Positions 32,177 through 44,740 of a DNA stretch of 64,000 nucleotides are shown here, piece by piece. Source of the stretch: Paralichthys olivaceus (taxonomy: Eukaryota; Chordata; Actinopteri; Pleuronectiformes; Paralichthyidae); assembly GCF_024713975.1 (NCBI RefSeq), contig NC_091098.1:24668816-24732815 (forward strand). The letters are read 5' to 3'. Made by a program: the position numbers and the translations under genes. A model generated the notes under the pieces. The model searched no databases. It was not told where the DNA came from and saw only the letters and a program-made list of their open reading frames with translations. Every line of letters begins with the position of its first letter. Positions within the stretch are counted from its first letter, which is position 1.

Positions 32177-35100
32177 GTTCGGAGACCATCAGTATTCCCC
32201 TCCAGCTCTTGTCAGCATTTTCAGAGATGGCGTGTCGTGTTGTTATGCGAAGATAACTGACAACATGGTTACAGGGATAAAACAAGTGCGTTAGCTGGAA
32301 GAGCGGCGAAATGCACAGATGGTGAATTATATACACATTAATGTTTAAGCAGTTCTGTGTTACACAGCACTTCAAAATATAAAAAGCCACTTCTGGCCCG
32401 ATATGTCACAGGATGTAACGTGTTGCACGCCTCTGAAGATGATGTCCCCCTTAACCTCCGCCTCAATAAGCTGCACCCTGCACAGAGTGGCAGGTTTTTA
32501 ATGACTTCCTGCTGATCCCAATGAATACAGGCTCTGTCTGAGGGAGTCAGAGGGATTTCTCATGCATGTGAATCGCCAAATGGGAAAATCCGAGTGGAAC
32601 ATACAATACCTCTGGTTAGGGAAGCGTCATAGTGATGACATAACCCCCCCCCCAATAAAAGACATCCTGATGGGTGGTGTTTAATATCCGTTTTATTTTG
32701 AAAGTTTAATTTAATTTAATCTGATTTTACATTATCTTAATTTGCAGGGATTCACAAAATGAACCTTTATCATCATCATCAGGAGGTTTTCATATTTTCA
32801 TACAATCTCTTTCCTGACACCACTTGTGATTTAATGCCCAACTCTCTGTTTGCCACAGTTCAAAATAACTCACTGTTCATATTCTACTGAAGAAAAGTTT
32901 GCCCACATGTCACCATCAATGATTGAACGCAACATTCTTTTTCTGTGGTCGTGGCCCTGAGAGCCGAACGCACTGCAACATGACACAACACATGAAAATG
33001 AAGACAAAAATCCATTTGACAACACGTGAGGCAAATAGGAAATGCATCGCAAATACACACTCACAACAAAGTATGTATTTGCTAAACTAAACATGAGGAC
33101 TCTACAACATTAACAGTATATTTAAAATGTTCCGTTCTTTGCTTTTAGCATTATGAAATAAAAAAGATTTACAAAAGATTTAATGAATAGGTTTAAATCA
33201 CCATCATTATAAAGTGATGCGTAAAACGGACGTCAGAGGTCCAGTCTGTCGTCCTTGTGTATTCAGGTGCAGCGGCCACAGGCTCGTGTCCACGCTCCGT
33301 CTCCTCGGTGGCATGTGCCAACCCACTCACATGCCAGCCAAGTCCACCCTCCCCGTCTGCCACCTGCCACTCTCTGTCGCTCATCACAGAGAGAAAGAGA
33401 AGTCGTATCTTATCCTCGAACAACGTCCACCTAAATGAAATGCCTCCAGCCTCGCACGTGTGTTTTGGCCCAGTTTCTTTTGTGACTGTGTGACTGTGTG
33501 TGTGTGTCTAAGTGATCGCTCTCTGCTACCTTGTTCCCTGAGTAATGGGAAACTTGGAAACAAATGGATGCTGGACCGATTGCCTCTTCGCTGTCCAACA
33601 AAAATGCTTCAGGGGTGCGTAGTTTTTTTCTTCTTGATGGAGCCTTGTTTTCTTCCACTTCACCAAACTTCCTCTGAAGTGACTTCAAAGAGTGGAAAGC
33701 TCAGACCCACAGGTATAATGACTGCTACACCTCCGCTGTTACTGCAAATAGAGGCAAATGTGACGATAATTGCAGCCAATTACTTTCCTGCTGCCCCCTG
33801 GTGTTTTGCAAGAGATAAATATAAGGGGCCTTCATCAGGGAGGCTAATGACATGACTACAATGTTGTATCTCTCTCTCCACCCCCAGCAAGACCAGAGAC
33901 AAAGAAGATGTCCGTAAGGCCACATTGACTTTATTGCTCTCCTCCATCTTTAGGAAAGAAAGAAAACAGATATATTCCCCACAACCCCTTGAAGATCCTT
34001 TAAAATCACAATAACAAAATCTATAATTTGCTCTTTAAATCCGTTTGTGTTTTTCTGTGAACCCTGCTGACGTCTGTGGACTCTATAGCTGACACAAGTC
34101 AGCGTAAATCACAGGCGTCAGATGAGGTTGACCAGATCACACCATTACCAGTCAGCGAAGTGACGCACAAACACAAACCACAAACCACAAAACAATTGAA
34201 TCAGGCCCCCACATGAACATAAGCAGCTCCGCCTCCAACAGGGCACCATAAAAGAGCACAACCCTGGGCTCCCAGCTGATTGAATTGATTATTAGTCGGT
34301 TTAAAGTCTCTCCGGTGACGTCAGGAGACGATCGGTTACGTGCAGCCTGTGTAACATGATTAACTGCAAGTTTAATACAATTACCTGCTCTTGTTTGTGA
34401 AACACTTGGCAATGAGTAATTCAAACAGGATTACTATTGGAACAGTGACGGACAGGGAGGGAGGAAATATATTCTTCTGAGCAGTGAAGCTGAGTTGTTA
34501 AACCAGCGTAAAATATATCTGCAGCCTTCACCACATAAAGAATCACTCACTGTTTCAGGCGTAATAGACACAGCAGCCGTATTATGCACTTTTCTGAACA
34601 GCATTATCAAGCGAAACGCACACACCCATTTCCTGAGGCAGGATTTTTCATCCCAGACGATTTTGGCATTGCTTATTATGTTTTAATGGGATAAAACCAT
34701 TAATGTTCCATTGCAGTAACTAATCCTTTATTCTCATGAATTAGTTAGCTGTGTAGTTATGCTCGCTGGCACCAAAGGGGGTTTTTGTGTAGAAAAAAGA
34801 AAAAAGAATCTAGGCTGCAGCTTACACTCGACGGGAACAGACGTGGCCGCGGGAGATTATTTCACAACTAAGTCAAATGAGTTCCTCGTTCACGTTCAGA
34901 CCATGATGAGGTGCTGCGTCACATAACACCTGATCGAAAGTATTTCAGTCAAGATAAGTCACGAAAGTGCATCACACAGTCGGAGTGCAGTTTTTGTTGT
35001 TTGCATCTACCGAGAGTGCACACTCTGTGATTTTGACAGTCTTGCACAGCAAAACACTGCACACCTCATTTGCAAATTGCCAGGTGTGCACCTCTTCTCT

Positions 35101-38100
35101 CAGAACACTCCATACGATATGCATGAAATGGAAAATGTTGCTTGTTAGCTTTGATAGTCCGATCATTTGAACTTGTAACTCGAGCGTTCCCCTTGGACTG
35201 TGCAAAAGACAGGAGCATCAAATAACATTAGAAATAATCTGTCCTGCCGAGAAGAATGACGGACTCATGTCTGTTTACGAGTGAGAGACCGAGGCTTCTA
35301 GTGGTAAATATGACGGAGCAAAGGAGGAAGTCAGGTATGGTGTTGTACCTATAAACTTGTTCCTTCACTGCTCTGGGGACAGTGGTGGGTTTCTAAAAAG
35401 CTTGAGAAGTGACTCTGCTGTAATTGTTATTCCTTCCTTCGTCTTTGTTGGACCTTTTTATTTTATTTTCACCGAGTGGTATCATTTTTCCCTCTTATGG
35501 CAGTTGTACAAAAAACATTCAGAGCTAAAAGGGAGCTCAGAGGGCACATACCTCATCGGGATCTGGTCGTTTAAACTTTGTGCCTGATTGACAGACCGCA
35601 ATCAAAACATAACCTCCTGGTGGAGGCAACAACTGTGACTCATGTCAAGAACGAGTGACTGTCTTCCGCCCACCTGCATCGGGCAGCCGGTGCATTTTGG
35701 ACAATGTGTTCAGTCTCTAACCTGCAGGCAACCAAAGCCTGCTCAAACAAGACCCGTCAAAACCAAATCTTGTCCGTTAAGTTTCTGCATATCTTATAAG
35801 AAGAATATATTTATGGAGAAATATGATTTGATTTGCTTTTGGAACAGGTACAGATAAACAATGTTCTTCTGCAGACAGCGGTGTCGGATCAGAAGACATG
35901 TTTCTATATTGTTCCAACCGTGCTGTCAGGCGCATTAAACCCACAACTATTTGTTCAGGTCCCTTTATTGTTCATGTATCTGTACCGAGCGAGTCTCATT
36001 GATCCACAGTGTCCTTGCTCCCCCCTGCACAGTGTGTTATCTCTGCCATCCTCACACGGAAGCTTCTCAACACTTTTTCTGTTGAATTCTCACTGGAACA
36101 AAACAGACAGCCACCTGCTGCCAGCTGCTCTGGGACACAACGTTTTGTTCTGTCGCGATGGAGACGAGCAGGACGTCTTCCTGTGTTTGCTTCTGAGGAT
36201 GAGAAAGTGTCTGAACTGAGCTGTGCGCCGGAGGAAGCATCTCTTCGGGTCTCAAAACACCCCCCGCTGTACAGAGGCACATCACGATTATGTGTGATAC
36301 TTGACGAGGCCAGTGTGTCTTCCGTGCTTCGTGTTTGTTAATAGCATCCCCCGCGGCCGACAGTGTGACCAAACCCAACAATCTTTCAATCTGGGCTTGA
36401 GCCCTTGTTATTCTGGAAGATGAGTGTGATGAGGCCCAGCGTGCACCTTGCATGCTGCCATCTGCTCGCTCTCATCCGCTTGCCAGACAAGAGTTATGTT
36501 TGCATTAAAGCACCGTGGCTCCTCTGCTAAACCGCTCCATGTTAACACAACATTGGCAGTTTGTCAGACACAATGCATCTCTCCGCATGAAAGTCAGTGA
36601 GCAAACAACGAGGCCTAATCAAGCCGTGCACTGTGTGTACACGTCTACTCATCTGTGCAGAACAGGAGCCTGTCAAACGGGCTGAACATTAAAATGCAGG
36701 AGAAACATAAAGCAATAGAAACAGAATTGGTTTCTCTTAGTATTCATGTTCTGTAGGAGCTTTGGCAAGGGCACAGGAATCCTCTATTATCTATCTTTTG
36801 ACATTAAGCCCTGTTCTTTTTATTCCAGGCAAAGAAAAAATATTGATCTGGGAGGTTCCAGCTAAAAAGTGCCTCAGAACGAACCATCGGTAACCAACTG
36901 AGTAACTCAAACCAACCCATTCATCTGCACCCATTCTCTTTTCAAAAGAGAGAATGTCAAATCCAAGCTTTTGATGTTGTGTAAGACAATCAAAGGGAAT
37001 TTTCGTGAGGCAGCTTTCACAAGGATACGTTCACATTGCATTGACATACTTATTGCACTGTAACACTATTTTATATTAATATAATGTGGGATATTAAGAG
37101 TGAACCCATCCATGTTCATAGTAAGAGACTCTGAATCGCCTGACTGTAAAACAGCACAACTCAAACACGGTGGGATCTTAAATGTTTCATTGTTTTCATT
37201 CGTGGACGTTGTGTTAGTTCAGTAAAAAGACTGTCGTCACTGAAACGGCTGATGTTTGCAGTAAAATGGTTAATGGGTGAGTCAACGTCCCCGTCCCCGT
37301 TTTGGATCACTCGGTTCTGTCAGAGCCTGACAGCCACGCTGCCGAGGCAGGTGCTTTATGTTCATTTCCCGAACAATTCAACTCGCTGATTAATTACCCA
37401 CCCACCCCTCCTTCAGGGTAAAGGCCCGGGAAGCCAGAACAAGGCCTGCGGAATGAGTCAAACCACTTTAACATCTGATGAGTGGCAGTTTAAAGTTGAA
37501 AACCAAATGGCTCCGGAAGCAGATAATGATACGATTGTAAATAAAGTTTTTTTTTTTTTTATCTTTGCAGTGCAGGTTACACATATTTTCACATCACAAA
37601 CATGCAAATGCTCGCTGGTGGAGAGCCGAGTGTTTGGACTCATTTGAATAATCTCTTTGATAACATCTAGAAACACCCTCCCTCCGAGGGCCAGGCAGTA
37701 AAAACCCAGAGTGAGGCTAATTTTTATTCATCATCATATTTGGAAAATAAATAGCTTCATCTCATGATAATCACAATGCAACTTTAGACAGTAGCACAAA
37801 CAGTATTCAAAACAGATTGTGTCGACTTGTCAGGGTCCATCTGCATTTTTGCAAAAGGGCTCATGTGGAAAAGACTGCGTTTGCAAAACTTGGCTGAAAA
37901 GCAAAGACAAATTGAGATTGGTTTTTGGTAACACTGCAATAGTTATAAATTAAACAATGCACGACACTGACAAAACATCGCTGCATAAACAGTTGTGTGG
38001 TTTGTCCCTGGTCACACGCTTATCACAGTGTTGATTTTAAAAAGCAGAGGGATCGGAGATATCACATGACAGAAAAGGGAAAGGTTAATGCTGACATGTC

Positions 38101-38772
38101 ATGCATAAATAATGACTGTAACAAATGGCAGCAATAAACACGTCGACTCGATGGCTTGCTTCCTAAATTACAGCCTTATTCATTAGTCGGCTGTGATCAT
38201 TAATAAAACCGTAACAAACTTCATCTTGCGATTGTGAGCGTTCAGAAAAGGTCACAACATCGGGGAGGATTGTCTCATTAGAAAAGAATTACACAAATTT
38301 ACAAAGAACCTCCCTGGAAAAATATTACAAGTCGATCCTAAAAAAACGTCCCTGCCGGCAAACAGTGCCGCATTGATTAAACTCACAGAAATAAGAGACA
38401 GAGGACTGATAAACACATTCCGCTTGGTGCTGCGATCAATATGTGACCTGCGTGTCGGTGATCTCAGCATTTCCTGAAAACACCGTCCTCGTCATTGTGC
38501 TATCGTTAGTCTGTGCATCACCAGCCCTCTTTTGTAAACACGTTCCCACAAACTGCCACGGTCACACCAGCATCTGAGCCATCTGGTCAGATTAGAAATC
38601 ACTCCCACGGAACGATCGTCTGTCTTTCCTCCTCCTTCCTGGTAGTCGGAGAAGTTTCTGGTAAACACATTACACGGACAGAGCAGGAGGGAGCCTGAGT
38701 GGGGCACTGGTGAAGGGCAGAGAGAGGAATGTGTTTCTGTAGAGTGGAAGAATTCGTTAAATGACGTTATGG

Positions 38773-39756
38773 TCACACCAGAGAGGTTATAAAGGAAAAC
38801 GTGTTGTTGTTGCTGTCGCTGACAAAGTTGATTTGGCACTGCTCCAGTCTGGCAATATCCCCGATGTCCAACTCTGATAGTAGCTGAGTCGGTTCTGTGT
38901 TTGTTGTGAAAATCTTCTGTTTCTCCTGCCGCTGCTCCTCCACCTCCTGCTTTTTATCTTTGCTGTCGTCCACGTCCTCCTCCTCCTCCTCCTCTGTGAT
39001 GGAGCAGAGGCGGGTGGCGCTCCCGGGGTTGTCAGCAGGCGGTCTGTAGTGGCACTGCCCGTTCAGCAGCCTCCTCAGTGGCATCAGGGGCACCGCCTCC
39101 TCACCCAGCAGCTGCTGCTGGCAGTGCCGGAAATCACTCTGGCGCTTCAGCCGTTTGAACTCGCTGAATGCGGAGGTGGCGTTCTGGTAGAGGCTGTGGG
39201 CGATGGCCTGGGCCTTCTCCGACTTGCTGACCAGAACGGCGTGACACCGAAGCACCACTGCCATGTTTTTGACCTGGTGCCGGTAGATCCAGGCCAGGAT
39301 CTTGGGTCGGAACGGGTCGGCGGTGCAGTAAGTGATTCTGTTCAGGGAGTAAAGATGAAGGGGCTTCTTTTTCCCAGATTTGTCAGCGCTCATCCTGATG
39401 CCTTGTGGCCCCACAGTTAACCTCATCTTGATACTCTGCTCCCCGTAGTTGCTCCTCGCCCAGATCTTGGCAACGGCCTCCTGGGTGCAGCCGTCTCCCT
39501 TTGCCGTGATGGTGACCACACTTCCCAGGTAGCGCACGTTGTAAACAGGCTCCTCTTTGTTCAGCTCCACCTTTTGCCGTTTGGTATGGAAGATGTTTCC
39601 CACCCAGTTGAAGGGACAGTCCGGCAGCAGGTCCGGACAGGAGCGCAGCAGAGAGGAGAGGATGGACTGGTAGGTCAGCCCGGTCCCCAGACTCTTGGGT
39701 TTATTCTTGGCTTCATCCTCGACTAGAACAAACTTGTTCCTCCTCCAGGGAAGCAT
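38773..39756 (-). CDS. fam43b: FAM43B, single-exon PTB/PID-domain protein
   Basis: An intact intronless frame of 327 residues. The N-terminus [17 protein letters not shown] is nearly identical to vertebrate FAM43B and separates it from FAM43A. A phosphotyrosine-binding-like (PID) fold spans about residues 69-195, with [10 protein letters not shown] near its start and [16 protein letters not shown] near its end. Next come [14 protein letters not shown] (about 198-210) and the family segment [15 protein letters not shown] (about 226-240). An acidic Glu run (255-260) follows, coded by a GAG/GAA tract. The tail ends TSLV, unlike mammalian FAM43B as I recall it. The frame stays open 15 codons upstream but offers only a GTG there, so the ATG at 39756, with A at -3, is the start. 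Its function is poorly known; an adaptor role is inferred from the fold. A possible poly(A) signal on the minus strand lies at 37723-37728. The gene diverges from mul1. Confidence 0.95.
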   Translation of the reverse strand: MLPWRRNKFVLVEDEAKNKPKSLGTGLTYQSILSSLLRSCPDLLPDCPFNWVGNIFHTKRQKVELNKEEPVYNVRYLGSVVTITAKGDGCTQEAVAKIWARSNYGEQSIKMRLTVGPQGIRMSADKSGKKKPLHLYSLNRITYCTADPFRPKILAWIYRHQVKNMAVVLRCHAVLVSKSEKAQAIAHSLYQNATSAFSEFKRLKRQSDFRHCQQQLLGEEAVPLMPLRRLLNGQCHYRPPADNPGSATRLCSITEEEEEEDVDDSKDKKQEVEEQRQEKQKIFTTNTEPTQLLSELDIGDIARLEQCQINFVSDSNNNTFSFITSLV

Positions 39757-39938
39757 GGTGTTGCAGGAGTTGGAGCGAGTGAGCCCCTCTTGTGTTCGCA
39801 CTCGTCAGCTCAGAAACAAAAAGAGTAGGAACACCGGTGTGTGCGAGAGTGGGAAGAAAATCAGAGAGAAGCTGCTCCACGAAGCGCTGAGGAGAGACTG
39901 AGAGCTCAGAGCCTCAGCCAGTCAGTTCCCTTCCCTCG

Positions 39939-39970
39939 CTCCTCCTCCTCCTCCTCCTCCTCCTCCTCTT
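39939..39970. repeat. (CTC)n trinucleotide repeat in the fam43b promoter region
   Basis: About ten CCT/CTC units 185-215 bases upstream of the fam43b start codon, so the coding strand carries a purine-rich GAG run. Polypurine tracts at promoters are common; a regulatory role is not shown. Confidence 0.88.
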
Positions 39971-42030
39971 TCTCTTCTGTTGTCTGCATCATGCAGCGCT
40001 GATCAGTGCAGGAGCCTCAGCCCGGCGCTCAGACGCCCTCAACCCCCTCCCTGCTTTGTTGTTTTGTTCCAAATGGCTCCAACCCAAAGCATTATTTATC
40101 CGTATCACTGTATTTATGTTTCTTGTAAAGCTGTGGAAGCGAGCACATCGTCACTCTCTCCCAGGGGACGTATGTGACTACTTGTTAATTCCGGTATAAA
40201 AGTCGAGTCCAAACTGTGAAATCAATTCTTCTTGTTTAGTGTCATGTTTACTGTCGGCAGAATGATCTTGTGTCATTGTTAGGACGAGGATAAAATCGAA
40301 ACCTTGTGCTGGCCTCAAATTGTTTAAGAGGTTGTTTCATAAACGGACAAACACTAAATCTTGTGTTCTGTTCTGTTTGCATCAGCACCTCAAACACGCA
40401 GGATGGTCGAGCTCATTAGGAATGAGGATTTAAAACCCTCACTGTGATATTATTACTGTTTTATAAGTGATAATACTAAATAATTCAACAACAACTCGAA
40501 GAAAGAGCAAGAGCCTGAAATTGAAAATAGTTTGTAAGCTCCTGCTTCTGAAAAATGATGAAACGTAAGTTATGCATTTCAAGTTGGACTCAAGTATATT
40601 TGAAACTGAAAATGGGATTTGTATTCTGCACAGTCCAGGTTATTATATCCACTCTTAAAACGATGCAGTGGAGCCTGTAGAAATTCTAAAAGCCTCTGTC
40701 CTGCAAATTGTGCTCGCACTTAATAATCTGTTCTGCCAATTGAAAGTTGGAGTTAACTTATCCAGGACAGTGCTACAACTTAGAGGTTATACTGGTTGAG
40801 GTGCAAACTAGGTCAAAGAGCGACTAAGGTTATTAGGTTAGTTAATGTCAGCTGCTAACATCAGTCGTGTTCACTGGAGTCGGAGTTTGCAAATGGAACC
40901 TCACCATATCCGACTTCGAAATCCAAGATAGCTGCTCCGTATATCAACAATGGTGAAAGCTGTAGTTTGTTTCTGTTTATTTGCATTTCTGTCATTAAAC
41001 GTGTCGTACGCATAGTGATGTCCGATTACTGTCTGTGCACGTTTTACTAAGTGTGCTAGTGTTCGTGAAATAATGCGTTATTAGGCACAACAATGGCTAG
41101 CTAGCTAACGTGAACATAGTTTCTGTGCATCCGGAACGATATCAACTTGGGTTGTTCGGGTGCGACGTCGCTCCGCGCTCCGAGGTGTAATGGACCGTTA
41201 ACGTTATTCTGAGGATGTTAGCATGCTGGTATTAGCATCTCGCTAGCCTCACATAGCTGCTAGCTTGACTGGAGACACTTGCTCTTGTTTAATGTTTCAC
41301 AGAAACCTCCACGGACTTCAGCGTGGCCATAAAAATTCAACCACGCTTTGGTTGCGGTGAGCGGATATTGAAAGAATGATTGTAATAGGACAATAAAAAA
41401 AGATTTTTAGTGTCAGCAGCATTTTGTGGCAGATAAATTCATTATCATGTCAGTAAGAAGTGCGTCTGTTTCTCTTAAACATATTTGCTTTGTATGCTGT
41501 ATAAACATGGCGTCCGGGTGACTGGGCTGATTGTCTGTGGTGCAATCTGCTGCGGAGCCTGATTAAATCGACAACGGTGAACATCTGTCTTATTATTCTC
41601 CCGTGTCCAAACATCTGTGTGATGGCCGACACTTAGCAGCGAGAGCAGATAAAAAGCTGTGTGTTCTGCTGAAATGAGTCAAAATAACCATCATCTGTTT
41701 CTGCCGCTGAGCCGTGCCGGCAATAGGAAGTGAATTGTCGTGTGGAGGTGGTGGATGAAGTTCTCTAGTGGGGTCACTGTGGCAACGCTGGAAAATACGT
41801 CTCTTTTTCTCCCCCTGGTGTTTGTTGGTTTCATGGGAGGAAATTGAATTGCTTTGGAGACATTGCCTCATATGTGATTTATTATGATTCTATAACGTGA
41901 ACTAGAGCAGTGAACAAAGAGTGACCACGACGTAGCATATATACGTATCTTACACGACATGGACTAGTTTCATCAGAAACAAAAACAAAACAAAAAATAA
42001 ATACATCATAATATTTTTAACATTTGTCCA
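39971..42030. other. Upstream flank of fam43b, no other gene seen
   Basis: It begins with C/T-rich DNA next to the GAG tract, then AT-rich sequence. A block with many GCTAGC-type hexamers lies at about 41090-41275. I see no coding exon here. Confidence 0.45.
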
Positions 42031-42056
42031 TCACATTATCACATTATCACATTATG
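42031..42056. repeat. CACATTAT octamer repeat
   Basis: Three near-perfect copies of the octamer CACATTAT stand in tandem, just upstream of the family B element. Confidence 0.85.
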
Positions 42057-42104
42057 ACATTTCACCCAAATTTCCACAGAACATCTTCTTTTTTTTAATC
42101 TTAT

Positions 42105-42464
42105 TTTAAAGGTGCAGTGTGTAGAATTTAGTGATATCAAGTGTTGAAGTGTCATGTTGCAGCTGAACACCCCTCACCTCACCCTCTCCCTCCAAACATG
42201 AAAAAGAACCTGTGCTAGACTTTAATTGTCATGAAAAACTCAAAAGGTGTTTAGTTTGTCCGGTCTGGACTGATGTAGAAAACATGGCGGCTTCCGTAGA
42301 GAGGGTCCCCTCGATGTAAATATAAGTAATTTAAATATAAAGAGCCTCTTCTAGGATAAAGAAAACTACAATTTATACAATTTAGATGAAACGAACTCGT
42401 GAAAACATCTTGAGGATTATTCTACATCAAATTTCACCTAAATCTTACAAACTGGACCTTTAAA
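42105..42464. mobile_element. Full-length foldback MITE, family B
   Basis: The left end TTTAAAGGTGCAGTGTGTAG continues with AATTTAGTG. The right end CTAAATCTTACAAACTGGAC continues with CTTTAAA. They are inverted partners with a few mismatches. The 360-base element is non-coding. Shorter copies are at 24119-24249 and 4143-4200. Fish genomes hold many copies of this type; the transposase family that moved it cannot be told from this sequence alone. Confidence 0.8.
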
Positions 42465-43479
42465 TCTTTCAAATCTCATGTGAATATTCTGAATCCTCAA
42501 CAAACTATTTCTCCATTTCAACACTCCATGAGCTCATGCACGCACAAATGTTTTCATATGACAGGAAATCACTTCAAACAGTCACTGGGTAGGAATCTGC
42601 AACAACTCATATCATCACGAGATTTCTACACACAGGAAAAAATGCATCTATAAACATTTGTGTTCAGTTTCTTAAATTACAACGATCTGATCCATGGATG
42701 AACCAGAACCTCCTTGATGGACGGAGAGGCCTCATACAAACTGCGGTCCCTTAATTCAACGCTGCCGTTAGATAACTCACCTCTAATCACAGATGATTAA
42801 CGCAGACCCTGATATGCTAAATTGAAATAATCCATCATGGTTTGGCCTTTGCAGAAACGGATGTGTGTATTGACTTGGCTGCCACCTGAGATATGGTCCT
42901 GTTTGAATTAGGAAATGTCTCGACTCTCGTCTGTTGCACGTCCAGTCTGATTATCTCCAGGCTGGTGGTTTACTCTGTGTCTGGTTTGAGAGCGTGCAGC
43001 CTCTCACTCATTGTAAACGTTGTAACTGAGGTTAAAAGCAACATAATATAATGATCTGCATCCATTTTAAGTGTTTCCTACTGTAATCAGTGAGGAGAGA
43101 GGAAAAATTGCTCAGCGTGAATTAGCTCCCAGAGACAGAGAGTGTGATGCATTTTAATCAAGCGTTCTGCATTCAAGGTGAACGTTACAGAGTTTATAAA
43201 AGATCTTATGAATAAACTTTACTGACGTACAGTGTGAACTATGATCTCGTTCCTCTGGCAAGGTCACATTATCCATTCATTCATTCGTTCATGTATATTT
43301 AAAAAAATTTAATTATACAAACAAGTGCAAAAAATATACTGAAAAACGTGATGAGGAAAAAAAGAATAAAACACTAAATGATCGAATCTTAATATTCAAG
43401 AAGTAGAAAGAAGAAGTATAATGATTCTTGAGATGTTTTTCAGTCAGTCGGACACGTTGACTTGCTGCTAACGCTGGAG

Positions 43480-43560
43480 GAAGAGTCACTGCATCGCCAA
43501 AGTTGGCAAGAGTCTTTCTCTGGGGACCATGAACGTCCAGCCAAAATTGAAATGACTCTG
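43480..43560 (+). repeat. Fragment of dispersed repeat family F
   Basis: GAGTCACTGCATCGCCAAAG and CTCTGGGGACCATGAACGT match the order of blocks at 26590-26665 and a widespread fish repeat I recognise. Confidence 0.6.
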
Positions 43561-44599
43561 ATGCTGATATTTCTCTTGGAACGACTGACCAACACAACAA
43601 TCCCCGAGAGCCACACCACAATTCTGGCTTGGAACTGTTCACCATTTATTGGCTCGAGTTATAAAATCATTCTGGATTTATTGGTATTTCCTGTCACTCT
43701 AACTTTGTTGTTCCAGCATCCCCGGTTCCCAAATGTTAAAACATCAATCTAAGTGACATCCCTCCCTCAGAATTCCTCCTTATCCTTCACTTCTTTTCAT
43801 TGTTCTTGGAGGCAGCTTTTTATCCAGCATATGCTACAAATTTCTGTCCGGGCAGCCTAATTGAATTAGGCTCTCTCTTCATTATGCTACACTTATCCAG
43901 AGCAGCGTAATCAATGAGAGGGGCCTGGCAGAGGGTCGCAGCTCTCACACAGCTGATTTATGGTCGTACGTGAGGCGGGCGGGCGCACAGTAAAGAACGA
44001 GAGCGAGGGAACGATGACAAAAAGGGCTGCTGCGCTGCTCATACATCAGGCGGCTGCAGATAACGCGACTTCAGCCAATAAACAAAAAGAAGCAAGTCCC
44101 ACAAAAATGATAAGGAAGTGCTGTGGACATTTTGCTGAAGTCATGTCTTTCTTTACAAAAAGTAGAAGTATGAGCCTCGAGGGATGAAAATCAATATCAC
44201 TGCATTCCCATGCTATAGATTATCATAGGCCTGGCTGAATCCACATTGAAGTTCAAGTGACTCATCGTGTTACGAGCAGGACGTTAGTCACAGCAGGTTC
44301 AGTCCTTTCATTCATCGGGGGGAACGATAAAGTCACAGAAGACCTGCAGGTCGACTCATTTACTCCGTAACTGGAAGTGCTGCACAACAGTCAGTGATTT
44401 ATTACTGTCAATGTAAGGTCAAATTAAAAATGTAAATTAGCAAATGAAATAAGTGAATTAGTGTAAGTTCATGGGAATTAGACATAGTTTTGGGTCTTTA
44501 ATCATTCAGATGTGACTCAAGGTTAAAACTGATTCGGGTAAATCTCGTTCTAACCAAGACTAAGATGAGAAGATCCGCAGCTGCTGTCATGTCTGCCCT

Positions 44600-44740
44600 T
44601 TAAATATAGAGATACACTCTGCAGCTGGTTAGCTTAGCTTAGCATTAAAGCAGAAGATGGTAGGAACAGGTGACCTGACTCTGCCGGAGGTGAGAAAATC
44701 CACATATCAACTCCTCTGAGGCTCAGAAAACAACATGTTT
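44600..44740. repeat. Partial copy of foldback repeat family A
   Basis: GCTGGTTAGCTTAGCTTAGC, GGTGACCTGACTCTGCC and AAAATCCACATATCAACTCC are internal blocks of the family whose near-complete copy is at 7753-8194. Neither terminal repeat is kept. Confidence 0.68.

Larger units (their letters stand above)
7623..38772. other. 31-kb interval without a supportable gene
   Basis: I looked for exon-like open frames flanked by splice signals and for known families on both strands and found none. It contains repeats listed separately, microsatellites, a possible regulatory GC-rich block at 15.9-17.1 kb, and long AT-balanced stretches (about 27.3-29, 32-34.9, 36.4-38.4 kb) with no clear repeat signature. 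Many short open frames occur here but pair with equally long antisense frames and have no recognisable product. Confidence 0.55.

Noticed and set aside
39049..39420. Plus-strand open frame of 123 codons
   Set aside because: It lies wholly inside fam43b on the opposite strand and reflects the GC-rich codon use of that gene.
39757..39801. Upstream extension of fam43b by 15 codons
   Set aside because: The frame is open there, but the first codon is GTG, not ATG. The family-conserved MLPWRRNKF start with a good context begins at 39756.
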